Below, in pieces: positions 6,180 through 14,815 of a DNA stretch of 34,803 nucleotides. The translations under genes and the position numbers were made by a program. The notes beneath the pieces are model-generated. The model searched no databases. It had not been told where the DNA came from and saw nothing but the letters and a program-made list of their open reading frames with translations. How positions within the stretch are numbered: the stretch's first letter is position 1; each line of letters opens with the position of its first letter. Source of the stretch: Isosphaeraceae bacterium (GTDB taxonomy: Bacteria > Planctomycetota > Planctomycetia > Isosphaerales > Isosphaeraceae); contig JAJPJC010000451.1 in NCBI GenBank assembly GCA_021324445.1, positions 1 to 34,803 on the forward strand, read 5' to 3'.

Positions 6180-8570
6180 TCACGCCGGATCGATCCGGTC
6201 GAGGCACGCCAGGGCGATCGCGTCGAGGATGGCGTCGACGTCCAGGCGGTACTCGCGGTAGAGGTCGGGGATGTCGCCGGACTGGCCGAAGTGGTCGACG
6301 CCGAGCGGGACAATGCGGTGCCGTGCGACCGAGCCGAGCCAGGAGAGGCTGGCGGGATGGCCGTCGAGGACTGTCACGAGGGCCGCCCGTGGGGCGAGCC
6401 CGGCCAGCAGCCGCTCGATGTGGGCGCGCGCGGACCGGTCGCCCGCGGCCCGCGCCCGCATCGCGGCCAGCCAGTCGCCATGCAGGCGATCGGCGGAGGT
6501 GACGACCATCAGGCCGGCGCCGGGGATGTCGTCGCCGATCGCCTCGTGGGCTGCCATCGCCTCGGGAGTCACGGCGCCGGTGGCAATGATCGCCACGTCG
6601 GTATCCGCGCCGGGTGGGATCAGCCAGTAGCCGCCCCGGACTACCTCGTCCCCCAAGGCCGGCGTCAGCTCGCGCGCGGGCTGGTCGATCGGGCGGGTCG
6701 TGAGCCGGAGGTAGACCGCGCCGCCATCGTCGGCTTGGAGGTGGGCCAGGCTCCAGGCCAGGATGGCGGCCAGCTCGTCGACGAAGGCGGGCTCGAAGGC
6801 GGTCAAGCCCGGCTGGCCGATGCCGATCAAGGGTGTGATGACCGACTGGTGCGCGCCCCCTTCGGGGGCCAGGGTCAGGCCCGAGGGCGTGGCGACCAGC
6901 AGGAACCGCGCTCCCTGGTAGCACGCGTAGTTCAGCGCGTCCAGGCCCCGGCTGATGAACGGGTCGTAGAGGGTGCCAATCGGGAAGAGGCGTGCGCCGA
7001 AGAGCGAGCTGGACAGCCCCAGCACGCCCAGGAGAAGGAACAGGTTGTTCTCGGCGATGCCCAGTTCGATGTGCTGGCCCAGCGGCGAGCTCAACCAGTG
7101 CTGCGTGGAAAAGACCAACTCGGCCTCGAAGGCATCCTCCCGCGCGCGGCGGTCGAACAGGCCCCGGCGGTTCACCCACGCGCCGAGATTGGTCGAGATC
7201 GTCACGTCGGGCGATGCGGTCACGATTCGGTCGACGAACGGCTCGGTCGAGCCGGCCAACTGATTGAGCAGGCGGCCGAAACCCTCCTGGGTCGAGAGGC
7301 GGCGGCCAGGGGGGATCGGGAGCCTCTCGGGCACGGGGATCCGCGGCGACTCGTGCCGGCGCTCGGCCTGCGCGGCGAAGGGCACCCGGGCCAGGAATCG
7401 GCGCAGCTCGTCGGGGTCGATGTCCAGGCCGGCGAACGGGTCCCACTCCTGGCCGTCCTCGACGCGGTGTTCGCTCCGGAGCACCGCCAGTTGCTCGGGG
7501 CTCATCAGGCCCGCGTGGTTGTCCTTGTGACCGGCGAATGGCAGCCCGTACCCCTTGACCGTGTAGGCGATGAAGCACGTTGGCGCCTCGGTGCCGGCCC
7601 GGTGGAACGCGTCCAGGACCGACTCCAGGTCGTGGCCGGCCAGGTTGGTCATCAGGGCGTGCAGCTCCCGGTCGTCGTGCTCGTCGAGCAGCTCGGCGAT
7701 GCCCGCAGTCCCGCCCAGGTCGCGCTTCAGCCGCGCGCGCCAGCCGGCGCCTCCCTTGCAGACCAGGGCCGAGTACAACGAATTGGGACAGGAATCGATC
7801 CAGTCACACAAGGCGTCCCCGCCGCGGCGGGCGAAGACCTCCTGGAGCAACTTGCCGTACTTGAGGGTCACGACCTCCCAGCCCATCGCGCGGAACAGGC
7901 TGTCGATCCGCTGGAAGAGCCGGTCCTCGACGACGCTGTCGAGACTCTGCCGGTTGTAGTCGATGATCCACCAGAGGTTGCGGACACCATGCTTCCAACC
8001 CTCGAGCAGGGCTTCGAAGATGTTCCCCTCGTCGATCTCGGCGTCGCCGGCCAGGGCGATGATCCGCCCCTCGGGCGCGTCGTCCGGAGCCAGCCCCTTG
8101 AGCCGGACGTAATCCTGGACCAGCGATGCGAACAAGGTCACAGCGACGCCCAGGCCCACCGAGCCGGTCGAGAAGTCGACGTCGTCGCCATCCTTGGTCC
8201 GCGAGGGATAGGACTGCGCGCCGCCAAAGCTGCGGAAGCGCTCCAGCGCCTCGCGACTCTGGCGGCCGAGCAGGTATTGAATGGCGTGGAAGACCGGGCT
8301 GGCGTGCGGCTTCACGGCGACCCGATCCTGCGGCCGCAGCACGTCGAAATAGATCGCCGTCATCAGGGTGACCACCGAGGCGCTCGACGCCTGATGGCCA
8401 CCCACCTTCAGGCCGCCCGCCTTGGGACGGAGGTGGTTGGCGTGGTGGATCATCCAGGACGACAGCCAGAGCACCTTCCGCTCCAGGGCGCGGAGACACG
8501 CCAGGTGCCGCTGGCGCGATTCGGGCCCGGCCACGGTGCCTGCGACGATGGCTGCTGGAGTCGGGCTCAC
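6180..8570 (-). CDS. TPP-dependent AceE/transketolase-like enzyme (pyruvate dehydrogenase E1-like)
   Basis: A 796-residue protein with the three-domain layout of homodimeric pyruvate dehydrogenase E1 and transketolases, shorter than AceE (about 890). Similarities to AceE include GGHQAS (57-62), KPHASP (87-92), SYPSRTKDGDD (120-130) and the TPP site, which reads GDAEIDE (175-181) and ends IDYNRQSLD instead of the classical GDG...NN. The C-terminal half has the pyrimidine domain (HIELGIAENN) and a transketolase C domain. The start is GTG at 8570, with AGAGGGGAGA about seven bases upstream; the frame runs further upstream only through repeat sequence. No E2 (lipoyl) or E3 gene is in the window, so it may act alone on a ketose or 2-oxoacid. 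It probably belongs with the carbohydrate block. Confidence 0.75.
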   Translation of the reverse strand: MSPTPAAIVAGTVAGPESRQRHLACLRALERKVLWLSSWMIHHANHLRPKAGGLKVGGHQASSASVVTLMTAIYFDVLRPQDRVAVKPHASPVFHAIQYLLGRQSREALERFRSFGGAQSYPSRTKDGDDVDFSTGSVGLGVAVTLFASLVQDYVRLKGLAPDDAPEGRIIALAGDAEIDEGNIFEALLEGWKHGVRNLWWIIDYNRQSLDSVVEDRLFQRIDSLFRAMGWEVVTLKYGKLLQEVFARRGGDALCDWIDSCPNSLYSALVCKGGAGWRARLKRDLGGTAGIAELLDEHDDRELHALMTNLAGHDLESVLDAFHRAGTEAPTCFIAYTVKGYGLPFAGHKDNHAGLMSPEQLAVLRSEHRVEDGQEWDPFAGLDIDPDELRRFLARVPFAAQAERRHESPRIPVPERLPIPPGRRLSTQEGFGRLLNQLAGSTEPFVDRIVTASPDVTISTNLGAWVNRRGLFDRRAREDAFEAELVFSTQHWLSSPLGQHIELGIAENNLFLLLGVLGLSSSLFGARLFPIGTLYDPFISRGLDALNYACYQGARFLLVATPSGLTLAPEGGAHQSVITPLIGIGQPGLTAFEPAFVDELAAILAWSLAHLQADDGGAVYLRLTTRPIDQPARELTPALGDEVVRGGYWLIPPGADTDVAIIATGAVTPEAMAAHEAIGDDIPGAGLMVVTSADRLHGDWLAAMRARAAGDRSARAHIERLLAGLAPRAALVTVLDGHPASLSWLGSVARHRIVPLGVDHFGQSGDIPDLYREYRLDVDAILDAIALACLDRIDPA

Positions 8571-8807
8571 GGCGGTTCTCCCCTCTGTCGCTGACTCATG
8601 GACGCTTGCGTCTCGAGAAGATTCTATCGGCTCTCTTCCAGATTCCAAATTCCAGATTCCAGAACCGAGAAACCGACATCGAGAAGCCGGAGATCCCTTC
8701 CGGATTCGAGAACGGTGACACCGTGCGTCGGGGAATTGCAAACCTCGACATGGGGAGTCTGGAATCCGCGATCCGGCATCCTGGAGGACGCGCGCCGGGC
8801 GGAGGGA
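8571..8807. other. Intergenic stretch with a copy of the ATTCCAGATTCCAAAT repeat
   Basis: Between the two minus-strand genes. It carries one copy of the dispersed repeat (8636-8662) and a degenerate, inverted trace near 8756-8790. The promoter of the TPP-enzyme gene should lie here, but I see no clear hexamers. Confidence 0.6.
8636..8662. repeat. Dispersed ATTCCAGATTCCAAAT-type repeat, copy 1
   Basis: Short tandem units of the form GATTCCA/AATTCCA. The same units recur at 11349-11378, 11561-11602 and 16127-16180, always between genes. Confidence 0.7.
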
Positions 8808-11303
8808 TCACGGCTGCGCAACCGACGATCCCCGGGCGGCCGCCAGCACGCGGTCGACCAGCCCGCCCTTGGCACAGAAGGCGGCGATGTCCTGGCCGTC
8901 CAGGGCGGCCGGCAGGGCCCAGAGCATCATGTTCTGATCGTAATGGCTGCCGAAGAGCACGTCGCCGTTGTCCCCGCGGACGATGTTCGGCTGGTTCCAG
9001 GTCGCCCCCGTGTTGATCGTGAGGTTGTAGGCCAGCCGCCGCGCCAGCTCCAGGCCGAACTCGCGGTTCCCCTCGAGGATGTAGGTCATGGCCAGCATGT
9101 AGACCTCGGGCACAAAGAACGCGTTGGGTCCGTAGCCCTCGCCCTGAGCCAGGGTCCCGTCGGGCCGGCTGAGGTTCACTGCCCCGTAGGGCGTCAAGGC
9201 CGCACAGGTGCGCCGGATCGTCTCGAGTGTCACCTTCACCCGCTCGTCGCGGAAGACGCCGGGCAGGCCGTGGAACCGGGCCATCCACTGGCCGTCGAGC
9301 TGATAGCCGAAGACATTGTCCGATTTCCGGCCGGTCTTCGGCTCCGAGTAATTGAGGTAATACGTGCCGGCCCACATCTTCTCTTCCATGGCCCGGCTGC
9401 CCCGCTCGAACCAATCGCGGCACTGCCGGGCAAACTCGGGATCACCGGCGCGCTCGGCCATCCGCTCGGCCATCCGCAGATTCGCCAGGTGGATGCCGCC
9501 GACGTGCGCGGTCATGCCGAAGAACAAGACCGCCTCGAACCACTCCAGGTGGTAGCCGGGCGGCTCCCAGGGCCGGCAGGGATCGACATTGCCGCTGGGC
9601 ACGCTGATCAGCCCGTCGTCACCGTCCTCCTTCCGCAGCCCCATCGTGTAGATCGTGTTCTTCTTGACCGAGGGGTAAAACTCGCGAAGCACCGAGTCGT
9701 CGCCGGTCCGTTGCCAGTAGCGATCGACCATGTCCACGTAGCAAGGCCCGTTCGTGGTCGTCTGGTAGCCCGGAGTGGGCATGGCGAACTCGGTCCCGGC
9801 CGTGATCTCGTAGCCCCCCGCCGACGCGCCCACGATCCCGCCGAAGACCCAGGGAGCAGCCCCGTTCGGGAACTGGTAGGCCTTGTACCCGCGGAGGGTC
9901 GACAGCGCCAGGTCGGGGAAGAAGAACACCAGGGGTGCGTTGGCGTAGAACGTGTCGGGGATCGGCTCGATCGCCGGGTTCTCGACGATGCCGTCCATCA
10001 GGCCAAAGAGCCCGTCCTCGACCCGGCACCAGGGCCCGATCGGCGGCCGGGCCGCCGCCCAGAGGCTGTTGATCGGGAATAAGTGCAGGATGTTGACCAG
10101 CGACTCGCGCAGCCAGACCGGATAATCGCGACGGTCGTAGATCACCGCCTGCCACGCCAGGATCCGCCGCAGCAGGTCCTCGTGGCGATGGCTCAAGAAC
10201 TGGGCGACCTCGAGGGCACTCTTCAGTCGCGTGGCGTACATGTGGGTGAAGGTGTGGGATCCCTCACCGATCCACATCGGCGCGTACCAGGCGAGCACGA
10301 AGCGAACCGTCCTGGTCTCACCGGGTTTGAGCTCGTAGGCGACGGCGACCGACCCGCCGAAGTCGTGATCAACCGGTCTGGGCAGCTCGCTGCCGATCCG
10401 CGACCAGCTCTTGCCCAGGGCGAAGCGCGACGCCGCCGCGGTCAAGGCCCCGCCGGTCTCCACCCCCTCGCCGCCATCGATGACTCCCAGGGCGTAGCCG
10501 ATCTCCTTGACTTTCTCCGAGGTCACGACCAGGCCGGAGAACTCGCCGCGGACCCTCGAGCGCACGGCGCGGGTCGGAGTCGGCGCTGTCGCGACCCAGC
10601 CGTGGAACGGCTCCTTGAACGGCTCGCGCGGGCTGTGTGGGGCGATCTGGGCCTCGGCCTGGGTCGGGCCGGGGAAGCTGAACGCCAGCCGGCCGCGCTG
10701 CGGCTCCCGGCTGAGGTTGCGGAGGTGGACCTCGAAGACGGCGCCGGGCGTGTTGCTGGTCGTGCTGTCGCCAGGCAGGAACGGCGCCCAGGCGCGCAGG
10801 CCTGCGCTCACGGGGCTGCCCGGCATGATATACTCAAGATCCGCCACCGGGAAATGACCCCAGTAGGCGATGTCGGTCGGCGTCTGCACGCCGAACCACA
10901 TGTAGCCGCCGAAACTGTCCCGCAGGTCGCTCAAGATCCAGGTCTGCTTCCCCACCGTCAGGCCCAGGAACGGCAGGTTCAGCGGTCCGCGCTCGGGACA
11001 GAAGGAATTGAACGTGGTGCAATACCCGATCGTCCCATCCGTCTGGAGGTCCAGCCGGCCGGTGTCGATGCCCCCCAGCGGCATCCCGTTCTTGAGCCGC
11101 TGCTTGCGCGTGTAGATCACCCCGCAGGCCGGCCCCGAGAACCCGGCCGCCGGAAACTCGGCCCAGTCCGCATCGCAACCGCGCGGGACCGCATCCCGCG
11201 GGAAGAGCCGGGCGACCTCCGAACCTTGGCCCCGGACCGAGCCGCCCCACAGGGCCCCGAAGAGACCGCCGAGCCAGGATCGAAGGAGCGTACGCCGGTT
11301 CAT
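8808..11303 (-). CDS. GH116-like (GBA2-type) exported glycosidase
   Basis: An 831-residue exported protein. The start (ATG 11303, AGGAG eight bases upstream) gives a Tat-like signal peptide: MNRRTLLRSW, then a hydrophobic stretch. The order of an N-terminal beta-sandwich and a C-terminal alpha/alpha barrel fits GH116 beta-glucosidases. Recognisable stretches are KNGMPLGGIDTGRLDL (early Gly-rich motif), GNVDPCRPWEPP and, near the end, YQLDGQWMARFHGLP, which matches family DQxAGQW; then a GAVN segment. The Asp that opens DQxAGQW elsewhere is Tyr here, so this is a divergent member and its sugar is unknown. It may release a glucosyl-type sugar for the permease and dehydrogenases nearby. A neighbouring family of the same barrel fold is an alternative. 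Confidence 0.72.
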   Translation of the reverse strand: MNRRTLLRSWLGGLFGALWGGSVRGQGSEVARLFPRDAVPRGCDADWAEFPAAGFSGPACGVIYTRKQRLKNGMPLGGIDTGRLDLQTDGTIGYCTTFNSFCPERGPLNLPFLGLTVGKQTWILSDLRDSFGGYMWFGVQTPTDIAYWGHFPVADLEYIMPGSPVSAGLRAWAPFLPGDSTTSNTPGAVFEVHLRNLSREPQRGRLAFSFPGPTQAEAQIAPHSPREPFKEPFHGWVATAPTPTRAVRSRVRGEFSGLVVTSEKVKEIGYALGVIDGGEGVETGGALTAAASRFALGKSWSRIGSELPRPVDHDFGGSVAVAYELKPGETRTVRFVLAWYAPMWIGEGSHTFTHMYATRLKSALEVAQFLSHRHEDLLRRILAWQAVIYDRRDYPVWLRESLVNILHLFPINSLWAAARPPIGPWCRVEDGLFGLMDGIVENPAIEPIPDTFYANAPLVFFFPDLALSTLRGYKAYQFPNGAAPWVFGGIVGASAGGYEITAGTEFAMPTPGYQTTTNGPCYVDMVDRYWQRTGDDSVLREFYPSVKKNTIYTMGLRKEDGDDGLISVPSGNVDPCRPWEPPGYHLEWFEAVLFFGMTAHVGGIHLANLRMAERMAERAGDPEFARQCRDWFERGSRAMEEKMWAGTYYLNYSEPKTGRKSDNVFGYQLDGQWMARFHGLPGVFRDERVKVTLETIRRTCAALTPYGAVNLSRPDGTLAQGEGYGPNAFFVPEVYMLAMTYILEGNREFGLELARRLAYNLTINTGATWNQPNIVRGDNGDVLFGSHYDQNMMLWALPAALDGQDIAAFCAKGGLVDRVLAAARGSSVAQP

Positions 11304-11348
11304 CTGCTTTCTCCTAACGCGGCCTGCGGCCGCAACCAAGAGGAATCG

Positions 11349-11378
11349 CAGATTCCAGATTCCAAATTCCAGATTCAT
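11349..11378. repeat. Dispersed ATTCCAGATTCCAAAT-type repeat, copy 2
   Basis: Its bases 11349-11370 are the exact reverse complement of 11565-11586, making a 22-bp perfect inverted pair 194 bp apart. Confidence 0.8.
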
Positions 11379-11438
11379 CCGTATTGGGCCAACTGGCACG
11401 GAGCGGCAAAACCACTCCCCGAAACGAGGTCCGTGACA

Positions 11439-11460
11439 GTTGGCACAATGTTGGCACAAT
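11439..11460. repeat. Tandem 11-bp direct repeat
   Basis: GTTGGCACAAT occurs twice in a row with no mismatch. By chance or design it also gives a GG-N10-GC spacing resembling a sigma-54 promoter, but that would point into the 3' end of a minus-strand gene. Confidence 0.7.
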
Positions 11461-11560
11461 ATCGAATAGTGACGCCCCGTTGCCAGTTACGACGACTCCG
11501 CTGGAAACAGGGCTCCGCTCCATCCGACACTTGTCAGCCGTCCGGGTGGCATTCTTCTCC

Positions 11561-11602
11561 ATTTGGAATTTGGAATCTGGAATCTGTCATTGGGAATTCC
11601 CA
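11561..11602. repeat. Dispersed ATTCCAGATTCCAAAT-type repeat, copy 3 (inverted)
   Basis: Opposite orientation to copy 2; bases 11565-11586 pair perfectly with 11349-11370. Confidence 0.8.
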
Positions 11603-11641
11603 AGATGCCCCCAGGGCGCGAGGATCCTGTGGAGGTCGCCC

Positions 11642-12520
11642 CTAATCGTCCGTGCCGGCTTCGCCCGGCGCCCTGGGTGGTGCGTTCATGGCGACGATCT
11701 CATCGTCACTGTAGATGGGCAGCGGGTGCAGGTGCAGCCCGCCGTCGACCATCAGGGCGGCGCCCGTCGTGTAAGGACTGAGCGTGTCCGAGAGCAGGAG
11801 GACGGCCGCGGGTCCCACCTCGTCGGGCTGGCCGGTTCGCCGCAAGGGGATCTGACGCTTGAGGATCTCCAGCGGTTGGCCGGTGAAGCCGGCGGTCATC
11901 CGGGTCACGAAGTGGCCCGGGACGATCATGTTGACCCGGATGCCGAACGGTGCCAGCTCCAGCGCCAGGACCTCCATCATCGCCATGAGCCCCGTCTTGG
12001 AGACGCGATAAGCCGTCTCGCTATAGAGCGGCGTCACCATGGCGGTCGAGCCGATGATCAGAATACTGCCGCTTCGACGAGCGACCATGTGCCGCGCGAC
12101 CTCCCGGCTTCCCCACGCGCAGGCGGAGAGATTGGTATCGATGGTCCGGGCCCAGGATTCGGCGTCGAGCCGGGTGATCGGCCGGTGCCAGGCCCAGGCC
12201 GCGTTATTGATGTACAGGTCAATATGACCGAGTTCGTCGATGGTTTCTCTGACCATCTGGACGACCTGGTCTTCCCGGCTCACATCAGCGGCGACTCCGA
12301 TGGTGCGGACTCCGAGCCGGCGCAGGTCCTCGACCGCGACCGGGTCGGGTGCCCGGCTGGCCAGCGCCAGGTCGACTCCTTCTCGGGCCAGCGCCCGGGC
12401 GATCCCCAGGCCGATGCCGCTGGCCCCACCGGTAATCAGAGCCGTCTTGCCTCGGAGCCCCGCGTCCACGACTCCCCCCGGCCGGACCCTGGCCGGCTCG
12501 ATCGACATGATCCTTGACAT
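11642..12520 (-). CDS. Short-chain dehydrogenase/reductase (SDR)
   Basis: A classical SDR of about 292 residues. The NAD(P) motif TGGASGIG is at 30-37, NNAA at 105-108, and the catalytic Ser-Tyr-Lys set is S158, Y171 and K175 (YRVSK). The C-terminal GAALMVDGG segment is typical. It would oxidise or reduce a secondary alcohol, plausibly on a sugar or sugar acid. The start is not certain: ATG 12520 is used here, ATG 12508 follows AAGG too closely, and a TTG at 12535 is also in frame. It is divergent from the Gfo/Idh/MocA gene (84 bp between starts), so the two may share control. Confidence 0.83.
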   Translation of the reverse strand: MSRIMSIEPARVRPGGVVDAGLRGKTALITGGASGIGLGIARALAREGVDLALASRAPDPVAVEDLRRLGVRTIGVAADVSREDQVVQMVRETIDELGHIDLYINNAAWAWHRPITRLDAESWARTIDTNLSACAWGSREVARHMVARRSGSILIIGSTAMVTPLYSETAYRVSKTGLMAMMEVLALELAPFGIRVNMIVPGHFVTRMTAGFTGQPLEILKRQIPLRRTGQPDEVGPAAVLLLSDTLSPYTTGAALMVDGGLHLHPLPIYSDDEIVAMNAPPRAPGEAGTDD

Positions 12521-12603
12521 ACTGTCTTTGCTCAATCAATAGTAATGAGGGCCGTGCGAGGCCGCAAGGAAGAACAGCCGAAATCGGCGACCGGAGGACG
12601 GGC

Positions 12604-13770
12604 ATGGGCGAGCGGATCGGGTTCGGGGTGATCGGCTGCGGTACGGCGGCCTGGATCGGGCACCTGCCCTGGATCTGGGAGCATCCCGGGGCGCGGCTGG
12701 TCGTCGTCTGCGATGCCGATCGGAATCGCGCCGCGGCGGCGCAGCAGCGGTATCGCGTGCCGGCCGTCGCGACGGATTATCGCGAGGCGTTGTCCGTGCC
12801 GGGTGTCGACGCCGTCGCGATCTGCACCCCGCCCGCCTCGCATTGCGAGATCGCCACGGCCGCCGCCCGACGGGGGAAGCACGTCCTGCTGGAGAAGCCG
12901 ATGGCGCGCAATGTCGCCGAATGCGACGAGATCGCGGCCGCGGCCCGACAGCATGGCATCGCCCTCATGGTCGGCCACGAGAAGCGGTTCCACCTGGCTT
13001 GCGATCGGATCCGCCGGTTGATCGCGGAGGGGACCCTCGGCCGGGTGTTCTACCTTGACGTCCACTGGGGCGCCTCCGTCAAGCTGGCGCCCGAGCGCCT
13101 GATCCCGGAAGGCTATCGCGAGAGCTATGCCTGGCGATGGACCGACCCGACGGTCGGCGGCGGAATCCTCCAGGACCACCTGCCCCACTACGTCGACCTC
13201 TGGCGATGGTGGACCGGAGCCGAGGTAGAGACTGTCAGCGCGGAGGTCCTCAACGTCGCCCGGGACTATCTGGGACAACCCGAGATCGGCCTCTGGGAGG
13301 ACTTCGGGTCAGTTCAGATGCGGTTCAGCGACGGCGCGGTCGGGGTGTTCCAGACGAGCACGGTCGGCCGGGGTCTCTCGCCCATCCTGCACCAGGGCTC
13401 GGGACTGGGCGAGTGGTCGGAGTTCGGCTCTCTCTATGGAACGCGCGGCCAGCTCGCCTTCGACTTCCTCCCCTGGGATTCGCCCGAACACGGCCGGCTG
13501 ATGGTCTGGTCGCTGGAAGGGCGCGGCCAGCCGGACCGGGGCTGGTACCAGGTCGAGCTGCCGGAGCCGCGGCGGTGCCCGGGGGGACCGCGATCGCCGG
13601 CGACCAACGAGACGTTCATGTTCCGCCGCCAGCTCGACAGCTTCCTCCAATCCCTCCAGACCGGCTCCGAGCCGCAGCCGGGCGCCGCCGACGGCCGGGC
13701 GACGCTCGCCGTGGTCGAGGCTGTCTCTCAATCCTGGCGCACCGGGGCGAAAGTCCGCGTCGCGAAGTGA
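12604..13770 (+). CDS. Gfo/Idh/MocA-family oxidoreductase
   Basis: A 388-residue NAD(P)-dependent sugar or cyclitol dehydrogenase-like protein. The Rossmann start reads GFGVIGCGTAAWIG, a variant of GxGxxG. AICTPPASH and the EKP motif with its conserved Lys (LLEKPMARN) follow, then the C-terminal substrate domain (VGGGILQDHLPHYVDLW). The start has GGAGG about seven bases upstream. It is the first gene of a six-gene plus-strand run and is divergent from the SDR gene; such pairs often catalyse consecutive redox steps on a sugar. The 3' end of the gene, including the stop, is repeated imperfectly 70 bp downstream across a palindrome. Confidence 0.85.
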   Translation: MGERIGFGVIGCGTAAWIGHLPWIWEHPGARLVVVCDADRNRAAAAQQRYRVPAVATDYREALSVPGVDAVAICTPPASHCEIATAAARRGKHVLLEKPMARNVAECDEIAAAARQHGIALMVGHEKRFHLACDRIRRLIAEGTLGRVFYLDVHWGASVKLAPERLIPEGYRESYAWRWTDPTVGGGILQDHLPHYVDLWRWWTGAEVETVSAEVLNVARDYLGQPEIGLWEDFGSVQMRFSDGAVGVFQTSTVGRGLSPILHQGSGLGEWSEFGSLYGTRGQLAFDFLPWDSPEHGRLMVWSLEGRGQPDRGWYQVELPEPRRCPGGPRSPATNETFMFRRQLDSFLQSLQTGSEPQPGAADGRATLAVVEAVSQSWRTGAKVRVAK

Positions 13771-13842
13771 ACCTGGGAACGTCAGGCTGAATGCCTGACC
13801 TACGTGGCGCAGCGGGGCGAAGGTCCGCATCGCGAAATGAAC
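13735..13842. repeat. 38-bp direct repeat flanking a REP-like palindrome
   Basis: Bases 13735-13772 (end of the Gfo/Idh/MocA gene) and 13805-13842 are the same in 34 of 38 positions, including a second stop codon. Between them lies the palindrome GTCAGGCTGAATGCCTGAC (13781-13799), which belongs to the family seen again at 26773-26867. Confidence 0.75.
13781..13803. repeat. REP-like palindrome, copy 1
   Basis: GTCAGGCT/GCCTGAC arms followed by CTAC, in the same orientation as the copy at 26845-26867. It sits between the Gfo/Idh/MocA and lyase genes and would form a hairpin in the mRNA. Confidence 0.75.
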
Positions 13843-13856
13843 GGGGAGGTCACACG

Positions 13857-14813
13857 ATGGAGGTCCCTTACCTCAAACCGCTGTTGTCCGAAAACCGTCC
13901 GATCTGGATCATGGGTGTCCACGACGTCCTGTCGGCGAAGATCGCCGAGCGGGCCGGGTTCGACGCCGTCGGCGTCCAATCGCTGCAAATGGCCCTGGTC
14001 AACGGCCAGCCGGACATCGGCGTCATCACGCCCGACGAGATCCTGGCCGTCTGCCGGAAGATCCGGCGCTCGATCCATCTGCCGATCGTCGTCGACTTCG
14101 AGCAGGGCTTCGGCGAGCCTTATGCCTCGGTGTTCTGGATGCAGGAATTCGAGCGCGCCGGGGTGGCCGCCGTGCACATCGACGACTACGGGCTGCCCTA
14201 CAAGTGCCCGTTCATCCCGCCCCACGTCATGGCGCTGGAGCCGATGGAGGAAACCGCCGACAAGATCCGGGCCATGGTGGGCGAGAAGCGGGATCCGCGC
14301 TTCATGGTGATCGGGCGACCAGGAACGTACGTGGCTCGTGTCCATCCCGACGAGGAATCGCGGCGTCGCGACTGGCTGCGGAGGGCGCGCGCCTACCGGG
14401 AAGCCGGCGCCGATGCCCTCTTCGCCATCTGCTGGACCACCGAGCACGCGCGGTTCTTTCGCAGCCAGGTCGAAGGTCCGCTGATGACGATCCGCACCCT
14501 GGGCACCGAGATCAACGTCGATCGCGTCCAGTATTCCTCCGACATGATGGAGCTCTCCGTGGACGAGCTCCACGCGCTGGGCTATCAACTCCAGATCGAG
14601 CCGACCACGATGCTGGGCGTCGCGGCCAACGCCATGGTCCAGGCGATGGCCCTGGAGAAGCGGACGCGGAAGATCACCAGCGTTGCGTCCCAGCACGGGA
14701 ACCTCTACGAGCTGATGGACCTCTGGATGAACGTCCCCGAGGTGCGGCGAATCCGCGAGACCTACGTGCAGGCGGAGCTGAAGGGTCGTTGCGGACCGGA
14801 CGGGAGAGCCTAG
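13857..14813 (+). CDS. Isocitrate lyase/PEP mutase-superfamily lyase
   Basis: A 318-residue TIM barrel of the ICL/PEPM superfamily, which makes or breaks C-C (or P-C) bonds next to a carboxylate with Mg2+. Visible are GVHDVLSAKIAERAGFDAV (20-38), the metal segment VVDFEQGFGEP (78-88), where families have DxDxGxG, HIDDYG (107-112) for the usual Glu-Asp, and the gating loop YKCPF (115-119) where lyases have KKCGH. The last change suggests an activity other than isocitrate or methylisocitrate cleavage; oxaloacetate decarboxylase- or dimethylmalate lyase-like chemistry is possible. The start (GGGAGG eight bases upstream) is clear. It lies 2 bp before the VOC gene and probably cleaves a late intermediate. 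Confidence 0.8.
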   Translation: MEVPYLKPLLSENRPIWIMGVHDVLSAKIAERAGFDAVGVQSLQMALVNGQPDIGVITPDEILAVCRKIRRSIHLPIVVDFEQGFGEPYASVFWMQEFERAGVAAVHIDDYGLPYKCPFIPPHVMALEPMEETADKIRAMVGEKRDPRFMVIGRPGTYVARVHPDEESRRRDWLRRARAYREAGADALFAICWTTEHARFFRSQVEGPLMTIRTLGTEINVDRVQYSSDMMELSVDELHALGYQLQIEPTTMLGVAANAMVQAMALEKRTRKITSVASQHGNLYELMDLWMNVPEVRRIRETYVQAELKGRCGPDGRA

Positions 14814-14815
14814 CC

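Larger units (their letters stand above)
11304..11641. other. Repeat-rich intergenic stretch
   Basis: Holds two opposed copies of the dispersed repeat that include a perfect 22-bp inverted pair (11349-11370 and 11565-11586), and a tandem 11-bp direct repeat GTTGGCACAAT (11439-11449, 11450-11460). No coding potential was recognised. The GH116-like gene must be promoted from here. Confidence 0.6.

Noticed and set aside
9300..9330. Loss of the catalytic acid in the GH116-like protein (Tyr for Asp before QLDGQW)
   Set aside because: I am not certain that this Asp is the catalytic acid in GH116; a nearby GNVDP segment may hold it. Kept only as a sign of divergence.
11439..11460. Sigma-54-like promoter (GG-N10-GC) in the tandem repeat
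   Set aside because: It would point rightward into the 3' end of a minus-strand gene, and one core base of the -12 element differs; the tandem repeat explains the match.
6291..11645. Long plus-strand frames opposite the TPP-enzyme and GH116-like genes
   Set aside because: They are antisense shadows caused by GC-rich third positions; none has a conserved motif.
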